From Haloarcula nitratireducens (GTDB taxonomy: Archaea; Halobacteriota; Halobacteria; Halobacteriales; Haloarculaceae): a DNA stretch of 64,000 nt. Made by a program: the position numbers and the translations under genes. This document shows, piece by piece, positions 25,441 to 33,946 of the stretch. The stretch's first letter is position 1. Every line of letters starts with the position of its first letter. A model generated the notes under the pieces. It was given only the letters and a program-made list of their open reading frames with translations, had not been told where the DNA came from and did not search any database. The stretch is taken from the NCBI RefSeq assembly GCF_019599505.1, contig NZ_RKLT01000001.1, positions 620,001 through 684,000 on the forward strand, given 5' to 3'.

Positions 25441-25537
25441 GCGGTCGAGTACCGCCCGCGGCCCCCGACAGCGGCTGCATATGGATTTTGATAACTGGCC
25501 CACCGCGTTCAAGTGCTTAGTCGGAGTAGCGTGACCA

Positions 25538-27427
25538 ATGGCCGCCGGTGACATCCACGTCCTCCACGTCGACGACGAAGCCGTCACCGACAGCGCGGCG
25601 AGAGAACTCGAACGGGACGGCGAGTTCCGCGTCACCAGCAGCAACTCGCCGACCGACGCGCTCGACCGGTTCGACCCGACGACGTACGACTGCGTCGTGA
25701 GCGGCTACGAGATGCCCCGAATCGACGGGCTGGAACTGTACGACCGGCTCTCCTCGCAGTTCGACCGCCCGGATTTCCCGTTCATCCTCTTCGTCGAGCA
25801 GGGTAGCGAACGCGTCGCGGCGGACGCGCTGAACGCGGGCGTCACCGGCTATCTTCGGAAGGGGGGTCAGGATCAGTACGACGCGCTGGCGGCGCGTATC
25901 CGGAGCCTGACCAGTAGCCGTCGCCCGCGCCGCTCCGACGACGCCGCCGACGAGTGCGCCGGAGCGCTGTTCGACGATCTCCCGGACCCGACCGTCGTCC
26001 TCGACGTCGAGGACGGCGATTCGCGGATTCGACGGGTCAACGACGCCTTCGAACGCGTCTTCGGATACGACGGCGAGACCGCCGTCGGGGCGTCGGTCAC
26101 CGAGTTGCTCCCCTCACCGGAGCGAGACGCAGAAGCGACTTCGCTCGATACCGCGCTCGCGGACGGTACGGACGGCTGTCGCGAGGTGCGCCGACGGACC
26201 GCCGACGGGGAGTGGCGCGACTTCCTGTTCCGGAACGTCCGGGTCGACCGACCGGACGGCGACCCGCTCGCGTACGGCATCTACACCGACATCACCGAGC
26301 GGATGAACTACGACCGCCGCCTGACCGAACTGCACGAGACCGCCCGTCGGCTGATGGCCGCCGAGTCCGGCGACGCGGTGCTCGACGTCGGGCTCGCGGC
26401 CGCCCGCGATATCCTCGGTCACGACCTCAACGCGATACACCTCTACGACGAGACCGCGGGGGGACTGGCCCCGGCGGTGACGACCGAGGCAATCGAATCC
26501 CTCCTCGACGACGTGCCGACGTTCACCGAAGACGGCGAGAGCATCGCGTGGAACGCCTACGAGCGCGGCGAGGCGCGAGTCTGTCCCGACGTTCGGGATG
26601 ACCCCGACGTCCTCAACCCGGAGACGCCCCTCCGCTCGGAGATGGTCCTGCCGCTGGGCGAGCGCGGCGTCTTGCTCCTCTCCTCGACGGAGGTAGACGC
26701 CTTCGACGACGCCGACGTCTCGCTGGGTAGCGTCCTCGCCGCGACCATCCAGTCGGCGCTTCAGCAGGTCGAACGCGAGCAGACCCTCCGCGAGCGAGAA
26801 CGGGCGCTGGCCCGGCAGAACGAGCGACTCGACGAGTTCGCGTCCATCGTCAGCCACGACCTGCGGACGCCGCTGGACCTGGCGTCCGTCCACCTCGAAC
26901 TCGCCGTCGAGGGCCACGACGAGGAGGACCACCTCGAACGCGTCGAAGCGGCCCACGACCGGATGTCGCGGCTCATCGACGACGTCCTGACGTGGGCCCG
27001 CGACGGGGAGGCGGTCGACGCGACGGAGACCGTGTCGGTTCGCTCGCTCGTCTCGGGGTGCTGGGAGGCGCTGCAGACCGGCGACGCCGACCTCACGGTG
27101 ACGACCGAGCGCGCGGTCGAGGCCGACAGGGAGCGTCTGCGGCGAGTCGCCGAGAACCTGCTGGACGACGCCCTCACTCACGGTGGTGACGCCCCCAGCG
27201 TCCGCGTCGGCGACTTAGACGACGGTTCGGGCGTGTACGTCGCGGACGACGGCCCCGGCATCCCCGAAGGAGAACGGGAGAACGTCTTCGACTTCGGCTA
27301 CACCCTCTCGGCGAGCGGCACCGGGTTCGGCCTCGCCATCGTCCACCAGATAATCGAGGCCCACGGCTGGGAGATCCGCGTCGCCGAGAGCGAGGCGGGC
27401 GGCGCGCGGTTCGAGATACGCTGTTAG
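25538..27427 (+). CDS. Hybrid sensor histidine kinase: REC-PAS-GAF-HisKA-HATPase
   Basis: 629-residue cytosolic sensor. A receiver-like domain (1-120) begins VLHVDDEA but has Gly56 in VVSGYEMP, where the phospho-accepting Asp belongs. A PAS domain (about 145-260, ending in the PAC-like YGIYTDITER) and a GAF domain (about 265-415) follow. HisKA has His440 in VSHDLRTPL. HATPase has DDGPGIPE and GTGFGLAIV, but its N-box reads NLLDDALTH, with Asp544 in place of the usual Asn. It may be a degenerate or unusually regulated kinase. It is monocistronic. Confidence 0.85.
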   Translation: MAAGDIHVLHVDDEAVTDSAARELERDGEFRVTSSNSPTDALDRFDPTTYDCVVSGYEMPRIDGLELYDRLSSQFDRPDFPFILFVEQGSERVAADALNAGVTGYLRKGGQDQYDALAARIRSLTSSRRPRRSDDAADECAGALFDDLPDPTVVLDVEDGDSRIRRVNDAFERVFGYDGETAVGASVTELLPSPERDAEATSLDTALADGTDGCREVRRRTADGEWRDFLFRNVRVDRPDGDPLAYGIYTDITERMNYDRRLTELHETARRLMAAESGDAVLDVGLAAARDILGHDLNAIHLYDETAGGLAPAVTTEAIESLLDDVPTFTEDGESIAWNAYERGEARVCPDVRDDPDVLNPETPLRSEMVLPLGERGVLLLSSTEVDAFDDADVSLGSVLAATIQSALQQVEREQTLRERERALARQNERLDEFASIVSHDLRTPLDLASVHLELAVEGHDEEDHLERVEAAHDRMSRLIDDVLTWARDGEAVDATETVSVRSLVSGCWEALQTGDADLTVTTERAVEADRERLRRVAENLLDDALTHGGDAPSVRVGDLDDGSGVYVADDGPGIPEGERENVFDFGYTLSASGTGFGLAIVHQIIEAHGWEIRVAESEAGGARFEIRC

Positions 27428-27475
27428 CCGCGGTCGAGTCGCCGGACTCAAACGCGACGGCCCGCTATCGGACGT

Positions 27476-28015
27476 ATGACCGACGACTGGGCCGAGCGGC
27501 TTCGACGGAAGCGGGCCGAGAAAGACGACTTCTTCGCCGAGCACCAGCAGTCGCCGATCCCGCCCGAGGATCGCGACGCCTTCGACGGGCTGGATTACTT
27601 CGACCCCGACGGGACCTACCGCGTCGAGGCGACCGTTTCGCGCCACGAGGAACCGGACCCGGTGGAGATGGAGACGACTGAGGGCCGCACCGTCCGGTAC
27701 CTCCACCTCGCCACGCTCTCGTTCGAACTCGACGGCGAGGCGTACGAACTGGCGGGATACCGGCAGGCGGCCGACGAGTCGAGGACGCTGTTCGTCCCGT
27801 TCCGCGATAAGACGACCGGCCAGCAGACCTACGACGGCGGCCGCTACATGGAACTGGAAGCGACCGACGACCTCGAGGACGGCGAGGCCCTCACGCTGGA
27901 TTTCAACCTCGCGTACTCCCCGTTTTGCGCCTACAGCGACACCTTCGACTGTCCGCTCCCGCCCGAGACCAACTGGCTGGACGTGGCGATCGAGGCCGGC
28001 GAGCGGACGCCCTGA
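27476..28015 (+). CDS. DUF1684 domain protein
   Basis: 179-residue cytosolic protein that is essentially one DUF1684 domain. Signatures: RKRAEKDDFFAEHQQSPI near the start, LDYFDPDGTYRVEA, LFVPFRDKTTGQQTYDGGRYME in the middle, and LDFNLAYSPFCAYSDTFDCPLPP near the end. The family is widespread in bacteria and haloarchaea, but its chemistry is not established. It follows the sensor kinase gene with a short gap and may be co-transcribed with it. Confidence 0.88.
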   Translation: MTDDWAERLRRKRAEKDDFFAEHQQSPIPPEDRDAFDGLDYFDPDGTYRVEATVSRHEEPDPVEMETTEGRTVRYLHLATLSFELDGEAYELAGYRQAADESRTLFVPFRDKTTGQQTYDGGRYMELEATDDLEDGEALTLDFNLAYSPFCAYSDTFDCPLPPETNWLDVAIEAGERTP

Positions 28016-28059
28016 CCCACGAGCGAACTGTTTTCACCGTGACGCTGCTACGGGGGCGT

Positions 28060-28914
28060 ATGTCCACCGCGTCTAGCAACCGCCCGCTCCTCCAATCGGC
28101 CGTGGCGTTGTTGTCTGCCCTCCTTCTCGGGGCCGGCGGCCTGCTGTTGGGCTTCGGGCTGATGATTCCGGCCGTCATCGCGCTCACGCTCGTCGGTCTC
28201 GAACTCACGCCGTCACTGAACATCGTCCTCAGTCTGCTGTTCATCCAGGGGGTCGGCTGTGCGGGCGTCGCGTTCAGTTACGTGAAAGCTCGCCCGGCCG
28301 TCGCTCCGTGGATTCGGTCGAAACTCGGCATCGTCGCGGAGTCGTCGGTATTCGACATCCCCGCCGAGATCCCCGACCTCCGTGACGCGATAACGGTCGG
28401 CGTCGGGTACTGCGTCGCGCTCGGCGGCGCGATCCTGGGCTCGGTTCTCATCACGCTCGCACAGCAACTCACCGGAACGGAGTTGGAGACGGGCACGAAT
28501 CAGGCCGCTCAGATAGGGATGGAGAATCCAGAGGTGTTGCTCCTGTTGATTCCGGCGTCGATCCTCGTCATCGGTCCCAGCGAGGAACTGCTGTTCCGCG
28601 GCGTCGTGCAGGGGCGCATCCGCGAGGTGTTCAGCCCGGTTCCGGGCATCCTCGTCCCGAGCGCCATCTTCGCCGGCCTCCACTGGTTCGCGCTCACCGG
28701 CGGGTCGGCGAGCGGGAACTTCGTGGCGCTCGGCGTCCTCCTCGTCCCGGCGCTGGTCTTCGGAGTCAGCTACGAGTACACCGACAACATCGTCGTCCCG
28801 TCGCTGATTCACGGGGTCTACAACGCGACGCTGTTCACGATCCTGTACGTCACCGTGAAGTACAGCGACCAGTTCGCAGCGGCCCAGCAAGCGCTACTGA
28901 CCGCCCCGTTCTGA
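28060..28914 (+). CDS. CPBP (Abi) family intramembrane metalloprotease
   Basis: 284-residue polytopic membrane protein with about seven hydrophobic segments. It has the CPBP motifs EELLFRGVVQGRIREVF (Glu-Glu and Arg), FAGLHWFAL and HGVYNATLF, which together form the metal-binding catalytic site of Rce1-like proteases. Members cleave peptides within the membrane or act in CAAX-like or bacteriocin-immunity processes; the substrate here is unknown. ATG 28060 starts just before the first hydrophobic segment, so the longer upstream in-frame extension is rejected. Confidence 0.88.
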   Translation: MSTASSNRPLLQSAVALLSALLLGAGGLLLGFGLMIPAVIALTLVGLELTPSLNIVLSLLFIQGVGCAGVAFSYVKARPAVAPWIRSKLGIVAESSVFDIPAEIPDLRDAITVGVGYCVALGGAILGSVLITLAQQLTGTELETGTNQAAQIGMENPEVLLLLIPASILVIGPSEELLFRGVVQGRIREVFSPVPGILVPSAIFAGLHWFALTGGSASGNFVALGVLLVPALVFGVSYEYTDNIVVPSLIHGVYNATLFTILYVTVKYSDQFAAAQQALLTAPF

Positions 28915-28921
28915 GACCGTG

Positions 28922-29836
28922 ATGGACCACGCGAACGCCGGCTACGAGCGTATTTTCGGCACTGACGACCTCACCGTCGGCGTCGGCTTCCCGCTGACCG
29001 ACGCGAGCGAATCCCGCCCCGACCACGAGGCGGAGCTGCGTCTCGCCGGCCGCGCCGAGGACCTCGGCTTCGACGCGCTCTGGGCCAGAGACGTGCCGCT
29101 GTACTGGCCACGATTCGGCGACGCGGGCCAGACGTTCGACCCCTGGACGTGGCTCACGGCCGCCGCGACCCACACCGAGAAAATCGCGCTGGGGACCGCG
29201 AGCGTCGTTCTGCCGCTGCGACACCCGCTCCACGTCGCTAAATCGGCCGCGTCCGTGGACCGCCTCTCCGACGGCCGCCTCGTGCTCGGCGTCGCCACCG
29301 GCGACCGCGACCCGGAGTACCCGGCCTTCGACGTCGAGGCCGACGACCGCGGCGCGCTGTTCCGCGAGTCGGTGGAACTCCTCCGAACGGTCTGGCGCGA
29401 GGAGTTCCCCGAGGCCGACGGTCGGTGGGGCCGTCTCGACGGCGACCTCGACCTCGTGCCGAAGCCGACCGCGGGGACGATACCACTGTTACCGACCGGG
29501 AACGCCCGTCAGTCCGTCGAGTGGATCGCCGACAACGGCGACGGCTGGCTTTTCTATCACCTGCCCGAGGGGACGCTCGAATCCTATCTCGACGAGTGGC
29601 GCGAGGCCGCGGGCGAGAAACCCTACGCGATGGTCGTCCGGACGGTCCTCGCCGACGACCCGACTGCCGCGGCAGAACCGGTCCATCAGGGGTATCGGGC
29701 CGGCAGCGAGTGGTTCGTCGAGTACTTCCGGACGCTCGACTCGATGGGCGTCGACCACGTCGTGGTCTCGACGCCGGGCGAGGACCCGGAGCGCGAACTC
29801 ACAGAACTGGCCGAGGACGTGTTCGAGCGGGTCTGA
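28922..29836 (+). CDS. LLM-class (luciferase-like) flavin-dependent oxidoreductase
   Basis: 304-residue TIM-barrel oxidoreductase of the bacterial-luciferase-like family, using FMN or F420. It shows VGVGFPLTDA, AEDLGFDALWARDVPL, TEKIALGTASVVLPLRHPLHVAKSAASVDRLSDGRL and LGVATGDRDPEYPAF, which are typical flavin-barrel segments. No cofactor choice can be made from sequence; F420 is common in haloarchaea. ATG 28922 is chosen over the GTG one codon earlier. It starts 8 bases past the protease stop, so the two may share a transcript without sharing a function. Confidence 0.85.
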   Translation: MDHANAGYERIFGTDDLTVGVGFPLTDASESRPDHEAELRLAGRAEDLGFDALWARDVPLYWPRFGDAGQTFDPWTWLTAAATHTEKIALGTASVVLPLRHPLHVAKSAASVDRLSDGRLVLGVATGDRDPEYPAFDVEADDRGALFRESVELLRTVWREEFPEADGRWGRLDGDLDLVPKPTAGTIPLLPTGNARQSVEWIADNGDGWLFYHLPEGTLESYLDEWREAAGEKPYAMVVRTVLADDPTAAAEPVHQGYRAGSEWFVEYFRTLDSMGVDHVVVSTPGEDPERELTELAEDVFERV

Positions 29837-29845
29837 TCGGCGGCG

Positions 29846-30157
29846 CTACTCCCCGTCGCGGGCTTCCCGGGCCGCGCGGACGTGCCGTCTGGCCTCCTCG
29901 GGCGTCATCCCCCGGACGCCGCAGGCACAGGAGAGCAGTTCGGGGTCCGAGAAGTCCTCGACCTGCTCGCGCCGCGTGCGCGAGAGCGCGTCGCTCTCCT
30001 CGTCGTACTCGAAGTAGACGCGGTAGCTGACCTGCGCCACGCCCTCGATCCGGTGTCGCTCGTCGGGCGCGGGGTTCTCGATGGCGTCGTCGTGTTCGGC
30101 CCGCATCGCCTCCTTCCACTCCCGGAGGTTCGCTTCGGGGTCGGCGTCCTCTGTCAT
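29846..30157 (-). CDS. Small acidic haloarchaeal protein with a Cys-x-Cys pair
   Basis: 103-residue cytosolic protein of unknown function. It is very acidic. The middle reads VSYRVYFEYDEESDALSRT, then FSDPELLSCACGVRGMTPEEARRHVRAA. The CACG pair next to a helical TPEEARRH segment suggests a small metal site or disulfide, but nothing more can be said. It converges with the LLM oxidoreductase. The ATG at 30157 is preferred because the upstream extension is strongly basic. Confidence 0.65.
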   Translation of the reverse strand: MTEDADPEANLREWKEAMRAEHDDAIENPAPDERHRIEGVAQVSYRVYFEYDEESDALSRTRREQVEDFSDPELLSCACGVRGMTPEEARRHVRAAREARDGE

Positions 30158-30246
30158 ACGACGGCGGAGGCGGCGCGTCGGGAAAAAGTGAGGTGACTGG
30201 AGTGTCGGCGACTCGGGTTCTGTTCCCCGGTGAGCGCCGTGAGGTC

Positions 30247-30597
30247 TCAGGCCATGTTCCGGCAGCTCTCGGCGCACTCCGGCAGGATCTCCGCGCAGGC
30301 CTGACAGTGGTCGGCGTCGTGTTGCTCGCACTCGTCGGCACACGCCTCGCAGGCGTCCGCGCAGGCCTCGGCGAGATGGGAACTGAACTGCGAATCGCGG
30401 GCCATGAACCGGGCGTGCAGCGACGCGATGTCGGCGACGTCCCGACAGAGCCGGGCGCACTCCTCCATGTCCTCGCTCCCGAGGCACTCGTCGGCGCACC
30501 ACTCACAGACCTCGGCGGCCCGCGTACAGAGTTCGATGCACTCGCGCTGTTCCTCGCTCAGCCGGTCGATCTCGGACACTGTCTCTGACAGGGACAT
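30247..30597 (-). CDS. Four-helix-bundle copper-storage-like protein (DUF326/Csp)
   Basis: 116-residue cytosolic protein with the DUF326 cysteine pattern: ECIELCTRAAEVCEWCADEC, ECARLCRDV, EACADACEACADECEQH, HCQACAEILPECAESC. It has about 17 cysteines, mostly spaced so that they line the core of a four-helix bundle, as in bacterial Csp3, which stores many Cu(I) ions. No signal peptide is seen, so it should buffer copper in the cytosol. It lies beside the YHS-permease locus (30985-32310) and in the same window as CopA, suggesting a copper-handling set. Confidence 0.87.
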   Translation of the reverse strand: MSLSETVSEIDRLSEEQRECIELCTRAAEVCEWCADECLGSEDMEECARLCRDVADIASLHARFMARDSQFSSHLAEACADACEACADECEQHDADHCQACAEILPECAESCRNMA

Positions 30598-30984
30598 GCG
30601 TCTCGTAGTTCGACCGGGGGGTTTTCATGTCTTTCCGCTAACATTCCGAACCCCGCTTCTCGGCAGTGGTTACCCGAAGCGTACGGTCCGTGGTACCGTT
30701 CGAACCACCTCGTCTCCGAGTGCCTCCCGAACCCTGAGCAGGTGGTCGTGATCGTCGGAGCAGAATGTCGGTCTCGGGGCTTCTCTCGCTACTTCGCCGG
30801 CCGACTTTCGAAGACAAGGTCTCGTCACCGGACGAACCGCCACATCAAACCGGTTAGCCGACCGGCTGAATCCCCGCAGTCGACGGCGCATTTCGGCCCT
30901 GACGCCGGAACGATCGATGGGTCGAGAGGGGATTTGGTTCGCTAGACAAAATCCGGTTAAAACTGGAAGGCGTATCCCCCGTCC
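30598..30984. other. 387-base divergent gap between copper protein and permease
   Basis: No convincing gene. A TTAAAA element at 30957-30962 lies 25 bases before an ATG at 30985. A 73-codon minus-strand frame ending near 30670 is not acidic and has no recognisable domain, so I leave it out. Confidence 0.35.
30957..30962 (+). promoter_or_regulatory. TATA-like element before the 25-codon frame
   Basis: TTAAAA, 25 bases ahead of ATG 30985. The spacing suits a leaderless transcript beginning at or next to that ATG. Confidence 0.5.
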
Positions 30985-31062
30985 ATGGAAAAGAAAGAAT
31001 ACGCGATCTTGGCGGTCATCGCACTCGCGACGGTCGCGGTCGGCGTATTCACCACCTCGTAA
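30985..31062 (+). CDS. 25-residue peptide ending at an in-frame TAA before the permease
   Basis: Reads MEKKEYAILAVIALATVAVG then VFTTS and a TAA stop at 31060-31062. It looks like the first membrane segment of the downstream permease. The same frame continues without a further stop through PLSTFFVESTREF into the permease at 31120. Either a nonsense change or a base-calling error has split the gene, or a short membrane leader peptide is made separately. The TATA element 25 bases upstream favours this ATG as the original start. Confidence 0.5.
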   Translation: MEKKEYAILAVIALATVAVGVFTTS

Positions 31063-31119
31063 CCGCTCTCGACGTTCTTCGTCGAGAGCACGCGCGAGTT
31101 TCTCACGACCACCGCCGCG

Positions 31120-32310
31120 ATGGCGTGGATCACGTGGTGGGCGCTGGTCGTCGGGTTCGCCATCGCCGGCGGCGTCGAGGCGTGGACCTCCGACGAGAAG
31201 GTCTCGGACCTGTTGGAGGGTCACGGTCCCCGTGAGATCGGCTACGGGACGCTGTTCGGGTTCGTCTCCTCGTCGTGTTCCTACAGCGCCATCGCCACGG
31301 CGAAGAACCTCTTCAAGAAGGGCAGGTCCGCGGCGGCCACCATCGGAGCGTTCATGTTCGCCTCGACGAACCTCGTCATCGAGATCGGCGCGGTCATCTG
31401 GATTCTGCTCGGGTGGCAGTTCCTGCTCGCCGACGTCGTCGGCGGGTTCATCCTCATCGGGATGATGGCGTTCGCGTTCACCTATCTCGTCCCCGACGAC
31501 GTCGTCGAGGAGGCCCGGGAGAACGTCCTCGACGACGCCGAGCGGACGGTGCAAGACCCGGTCTGCGGGATGGAAGTGAACCCCGACGACGCCGACCACT
31601 CCATCGAACACGATAGCGAGACCTACTACTTCTGCTCGGAGTCGTGTAAGGAGAGCTTCGATCCCGAGGAGGCCAACACGACCATCCGCGAGCAGGCCAC
31701 CTCGATGTCGGGCTGGAAGGCGCTCGCGGACAAGCAGTGGAAGGAGTGGGGCATGCTCTGGGACGAGATCGCTATCGGCTTCATCTTCGCGGGCCTCATC
31801 GCCGGATTCATCCCCGAACAGGTGTGGACGACGGTGTTCTCCGGCGCGACGTTCGGCCTGCCGGTGTACGTCTTCTGGACCGCCGTCGTCGGCGCGCTCA
31901 TCGGGGTCGCCACGTTCGTCTGCTCGGTCGGGAACGTGCCGTTCGGCGCGGTCCTGTTCTCCAACGGCCTGCCGTTCGGGAGCGTCCTGAGCTACATCTA
32001 CGCGGACCTCATCGTCCCGCCCATCATGGACGCCTACCGGGATTACTACGGGACGAAATTCGCGGCGTTGCTCTCGGGGATGATATTCGTCACCGCCGTG
32101 CTGACGGGCATCATCATCCACTTCCTGTTCCTCGGGATGGGGCTCATCCCCGACCCGTCCTCGGTCCAGGTCGCCGAGATCGAGATCGAGATGAACTACA
32201 AGATGGTGCTGAACGTCCTCGCTACCGGGCTGTTCCTGTTCCTTTACTGGCTCCACAGCTCGGATTCGGCGGGAAGCGAACAGGGCGGACACGCGCACGC
32301 GGCGGACTGA
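31120..32310 (+). CDS. COG0701-type permease with embedded YHS/TRASH-like domain
   Basis: 396 residues from the first ATG after the in-frame TAA. Two sets of membrane helices (about 1-125 and 205-380) flank a soluble metal-binding insert: VQDPVCGMEVNP (Cys149) and YYFCSESCKESF (Cys172, Cys176). This is the YHS pattern found in copper-linked proteins. FVSSSCSYSAIATAKNLFKKG and CSVGNVPFGAVLFSNG are the two permease repeats. The C-terminus ends in a His-containing GGHAHAAD tail. Metal or sulfur-compound transport is likely, with the insert acting as a metal-delivery or sensing site. No ribosome site precedes ATG 31120. The Csp-like gene is divergent. Confidence 0.8.
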   Translation: MAWITWWALVVGFAIAGGVEAWTSDEKVSDLLEGHGPREIGYGTLFGFVSSSCSYSAIATAKNLFKKGRSAAATIGAFMFASTNLVIEIGAVIWILLGWQFLLADVVGGFILIGMMAFAFTYLVPDDVVEEARENVLDDAERTVQDPVCGMEVNPDDADHSIEHDSETYYFCSESCKESFDPEEANTTIREQATSMSGWKALADKQWKEWGMLWDEIAIGFIFAGLIAGFIPEQVWTTVFSGATFGLPVYVFWTAVVGALIGVATFVCSVGNVPFGAVLFSNGLPFGSVLSYIYADLIVPPIMDAYRDYYGTKFAALLSGMIFVTAVLTGIIIHFLFLGMGLIPDPSSVQVAEIEIEMNYKMVLNVLATGLFLFLYWLHSSDSAGSEQGGHAHAAD

Positions 32311-32403
32311 CGGCGGCTCCACCGGGCAACGCCCGGGAGCGTCCGACCGGGGCTCGTATCCGACCGCTACGCGGAGGATATTTATTCGTTCGGCGCTGGG
32401 ATT

Positions 32404-32520
32404 GCAATAACCGACCCATCGGTCAGTGCGCGTTCGCCGCGGTCGCATCGGCGACCCGATGCGACGCCGGAGGAGACGAGTGGTAGACGAGGAGATACGA
32501 TGGACATATCACCTACCGAC
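32404..32520 (+). other. Structured untranslated segment ahead of the FAD oxidoreductase gene
   Basis: A TATTTATTC element near 32377-32385 would start transcription about 175 bases before ATG 32580. Within that stretch are perfect hairpins at 32410-32423 (5-bp stem, CCCA loop) and 32442-32465 (10-bp stem, CGAC loop). No gene is seen in 32311-32579. Confidence 0.35.
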
Positions 32521-32579
32521 GACGCGGTCGCCGGACCGAACAGCGACGGCAAACGAAGCAGATACGCGACCCGAGTACC

Positions 32580-33929
32580 ATGACGCTGTCGAGCGTGCCG
32601 CGATACGAGCGCGGGCGGGTCGCCGCCGTCGGCGACCGCGCCGTCGTCGTCGGCGCGAGCGTGGCCGGCCTCCTCGCCGCTCGCGTGCTCTCGGACGGCT
32701 TCGAGCGAGTCACCGTCGTCGAGCGCGACTCGCTCTCGGACGACTCGACCCCGCGGAAGGGGGTCCCGCAGTCGAAACATCCCCACGCGCTGTTGGAGGC
32801 CGGCCGCGCGACGATCGAGGACCTCTTTCCCGGCTACTGCGAGGAGTTGCTCTCGGAGGGCGGCGTGCTGATAGACGGTGCCAGCGACGTCGAGTTCTAC
32901 GACGAGGGCGGCTTCCTCGCGGACGGTCCCGAGCGGATCCCCCAGTACATCGCGACGCGGCCGCTCATCGAGTACGTCGCCCGACGGCGGCTCGCCGAGT
33001 TCGACGGCGTGACCCTGCGCTCTGAGTGTCAGTGCGTCGAGTACCTCACGGAGAGCGACGCGACCGCCGTGACCGGGATACGGGCTCGGGGTTCGGGAGA
33101 CGAGGAGACGACGGTTCCCGCCGATCTGGTGGTCGACGCCACGGGCCGGACGAGTCGGACGCCGACGTGGTTGGACGAACACGGCTTCGAGAAGCCGCCG
33201 AGGGAGGAAGTCGAGGTAGACGTCCGCTACACCACCGTCGACGTTCGGCGGCCGCCCGACGACCGGCGCGCCGTCTTCGCGCCCGCCTCGCCGCCCCACA
33301 CTCGCGGCGGCGTGGCGTTACCGGTCGAGGGGGACCGCTGGCTGGTGACGCTCCACGGGGTACACGGCGACAACCCGCCAGCGGACGTAGCGGGCGTCCG
33401 GGACTTCGCCGCGGGCCTATCGACGTCCGAATTTCGGGACCTCCTCGAGACGCACCCGATGGTCTCCGACGAGGTGGCGCAGTACCCGTTCCCGTCGAAC
33501 CGCCGCTACCACTACGAAGCGCTCGATCAGTTCCCGGACGGCCTTCTCGTGCTGGGCGACGCGATCGCGAGTTTCAACCCGATCTACGGCCAGGGGATGT
33601 CCGTGGCGGCGCTCGAAGCGCTCGTGCTCCACCACGCCCTCGCCGCGGGCGGCCGAACCGACCTCGCCCCCCGGTTCTTCGAACGGGCCGAGAGCGTGAT
33701 CGACGACGCGTGGCTGCTGGCGGTCGGCGCCGACTTCCAGTTCCCGGCGACCGACGGACGGAAACCGCGGGGGTCCGAACTCTTCAACCGGTATCTCTCC
33801 CGTCTCACTCGCAAAGCTCACACCGACGGCGTGCTCCGGGACGCGCTCTATCGCGTCATCATGATGGAGGTGCCGCCGACGTCGCTCCTGCGGCCGGGAA
33901 TCGCGTGGCGGGTACTGAAACCGACGTAG
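32580..33929 (+). CDS. FAD-dependent monooxygenase/oxidoreductase
   Basis: 449-residue flavoprotein of the aromatic-hydroxylase/halogenase-like superfamily. An FAD-binding fold near the start (AVVVGASVAGLLAARVLS, then VERDSL) is followed by DLVVDATGRTSRTPTWL. The second FAD motif is LVLGDAIASFNPIYGQGMSVAALEA near residue 330. The KGVPQSKHPHALLEAG segment is typical of the large actinobacterial/haloarchaeal FAD-monooxygenase clade. The substrate is unknown. It is monocistronic, with a possibly long structured leader, and converges with a beta-helix gene. Confidence 0.83.
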   Translation: MTLSSVPRYERGRVAAVGDRAVVVGASVAGLLAARVLSDGFERVTVVERDSLSDDSTPRKGVPQSKHPHALLEAGRATIEDLFPGYCEELLSEGGVLIDGASDVEFYDEGGFLADGPERIPQYIATRPLIEYVARRRLAEFDGVTLRSECQCVEYLTESDATAVTGIRARGSGDEETTVPADLVVDATGRTSRTPTWLDEHGFEKPPREEVEVDVRYTTVDVRRPPDDRRAVFAPASPPHTRGGVALPVEGDRWLVTLHGVHGDNPPADVAGVRDFAAGLSTSEFRDLLETHPMVSDEVAQYPFPSNRRYHYEALDQFPDGLLVLGDAIASFNPIYGQGMSVAALEALVLHHALAAGGRTDLAPRFFERAESVIDDAWLLAVGADFQFPATDGRKPRGSELFNRYLSRLTRKAHTDGVLRDALYRVIMMEVPPTSLLRPGIAWRVLKPT

Positions 33930-33946
33930 CCGCGGCTACCCGCGGC

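Noticed and set aside
23914..25644. 576-codon frame antisense to the acyl-CoA synthetase gene
   Set aside because: Mirror frame of a well-supported enzyme gene; it has no motif and its composition is not acidic-haloarchaeal.
30985..31140. Stop-codon recoding (selenocysteine or pyrrolysine) at the in-frame stop
   Set aside because: The stop is TAA. The known recoded stops are TGA and TAG, and haloarchaea are not known to use either; no recoding hairpin was found.
30670..32448. 592-codon frame antisense to the YHS permease, with a plausible-looking tail before 30900
   Set aside because: The long part is a mirror of the permease. The tail has no recognisable domain, no promoter and no acidic bias.
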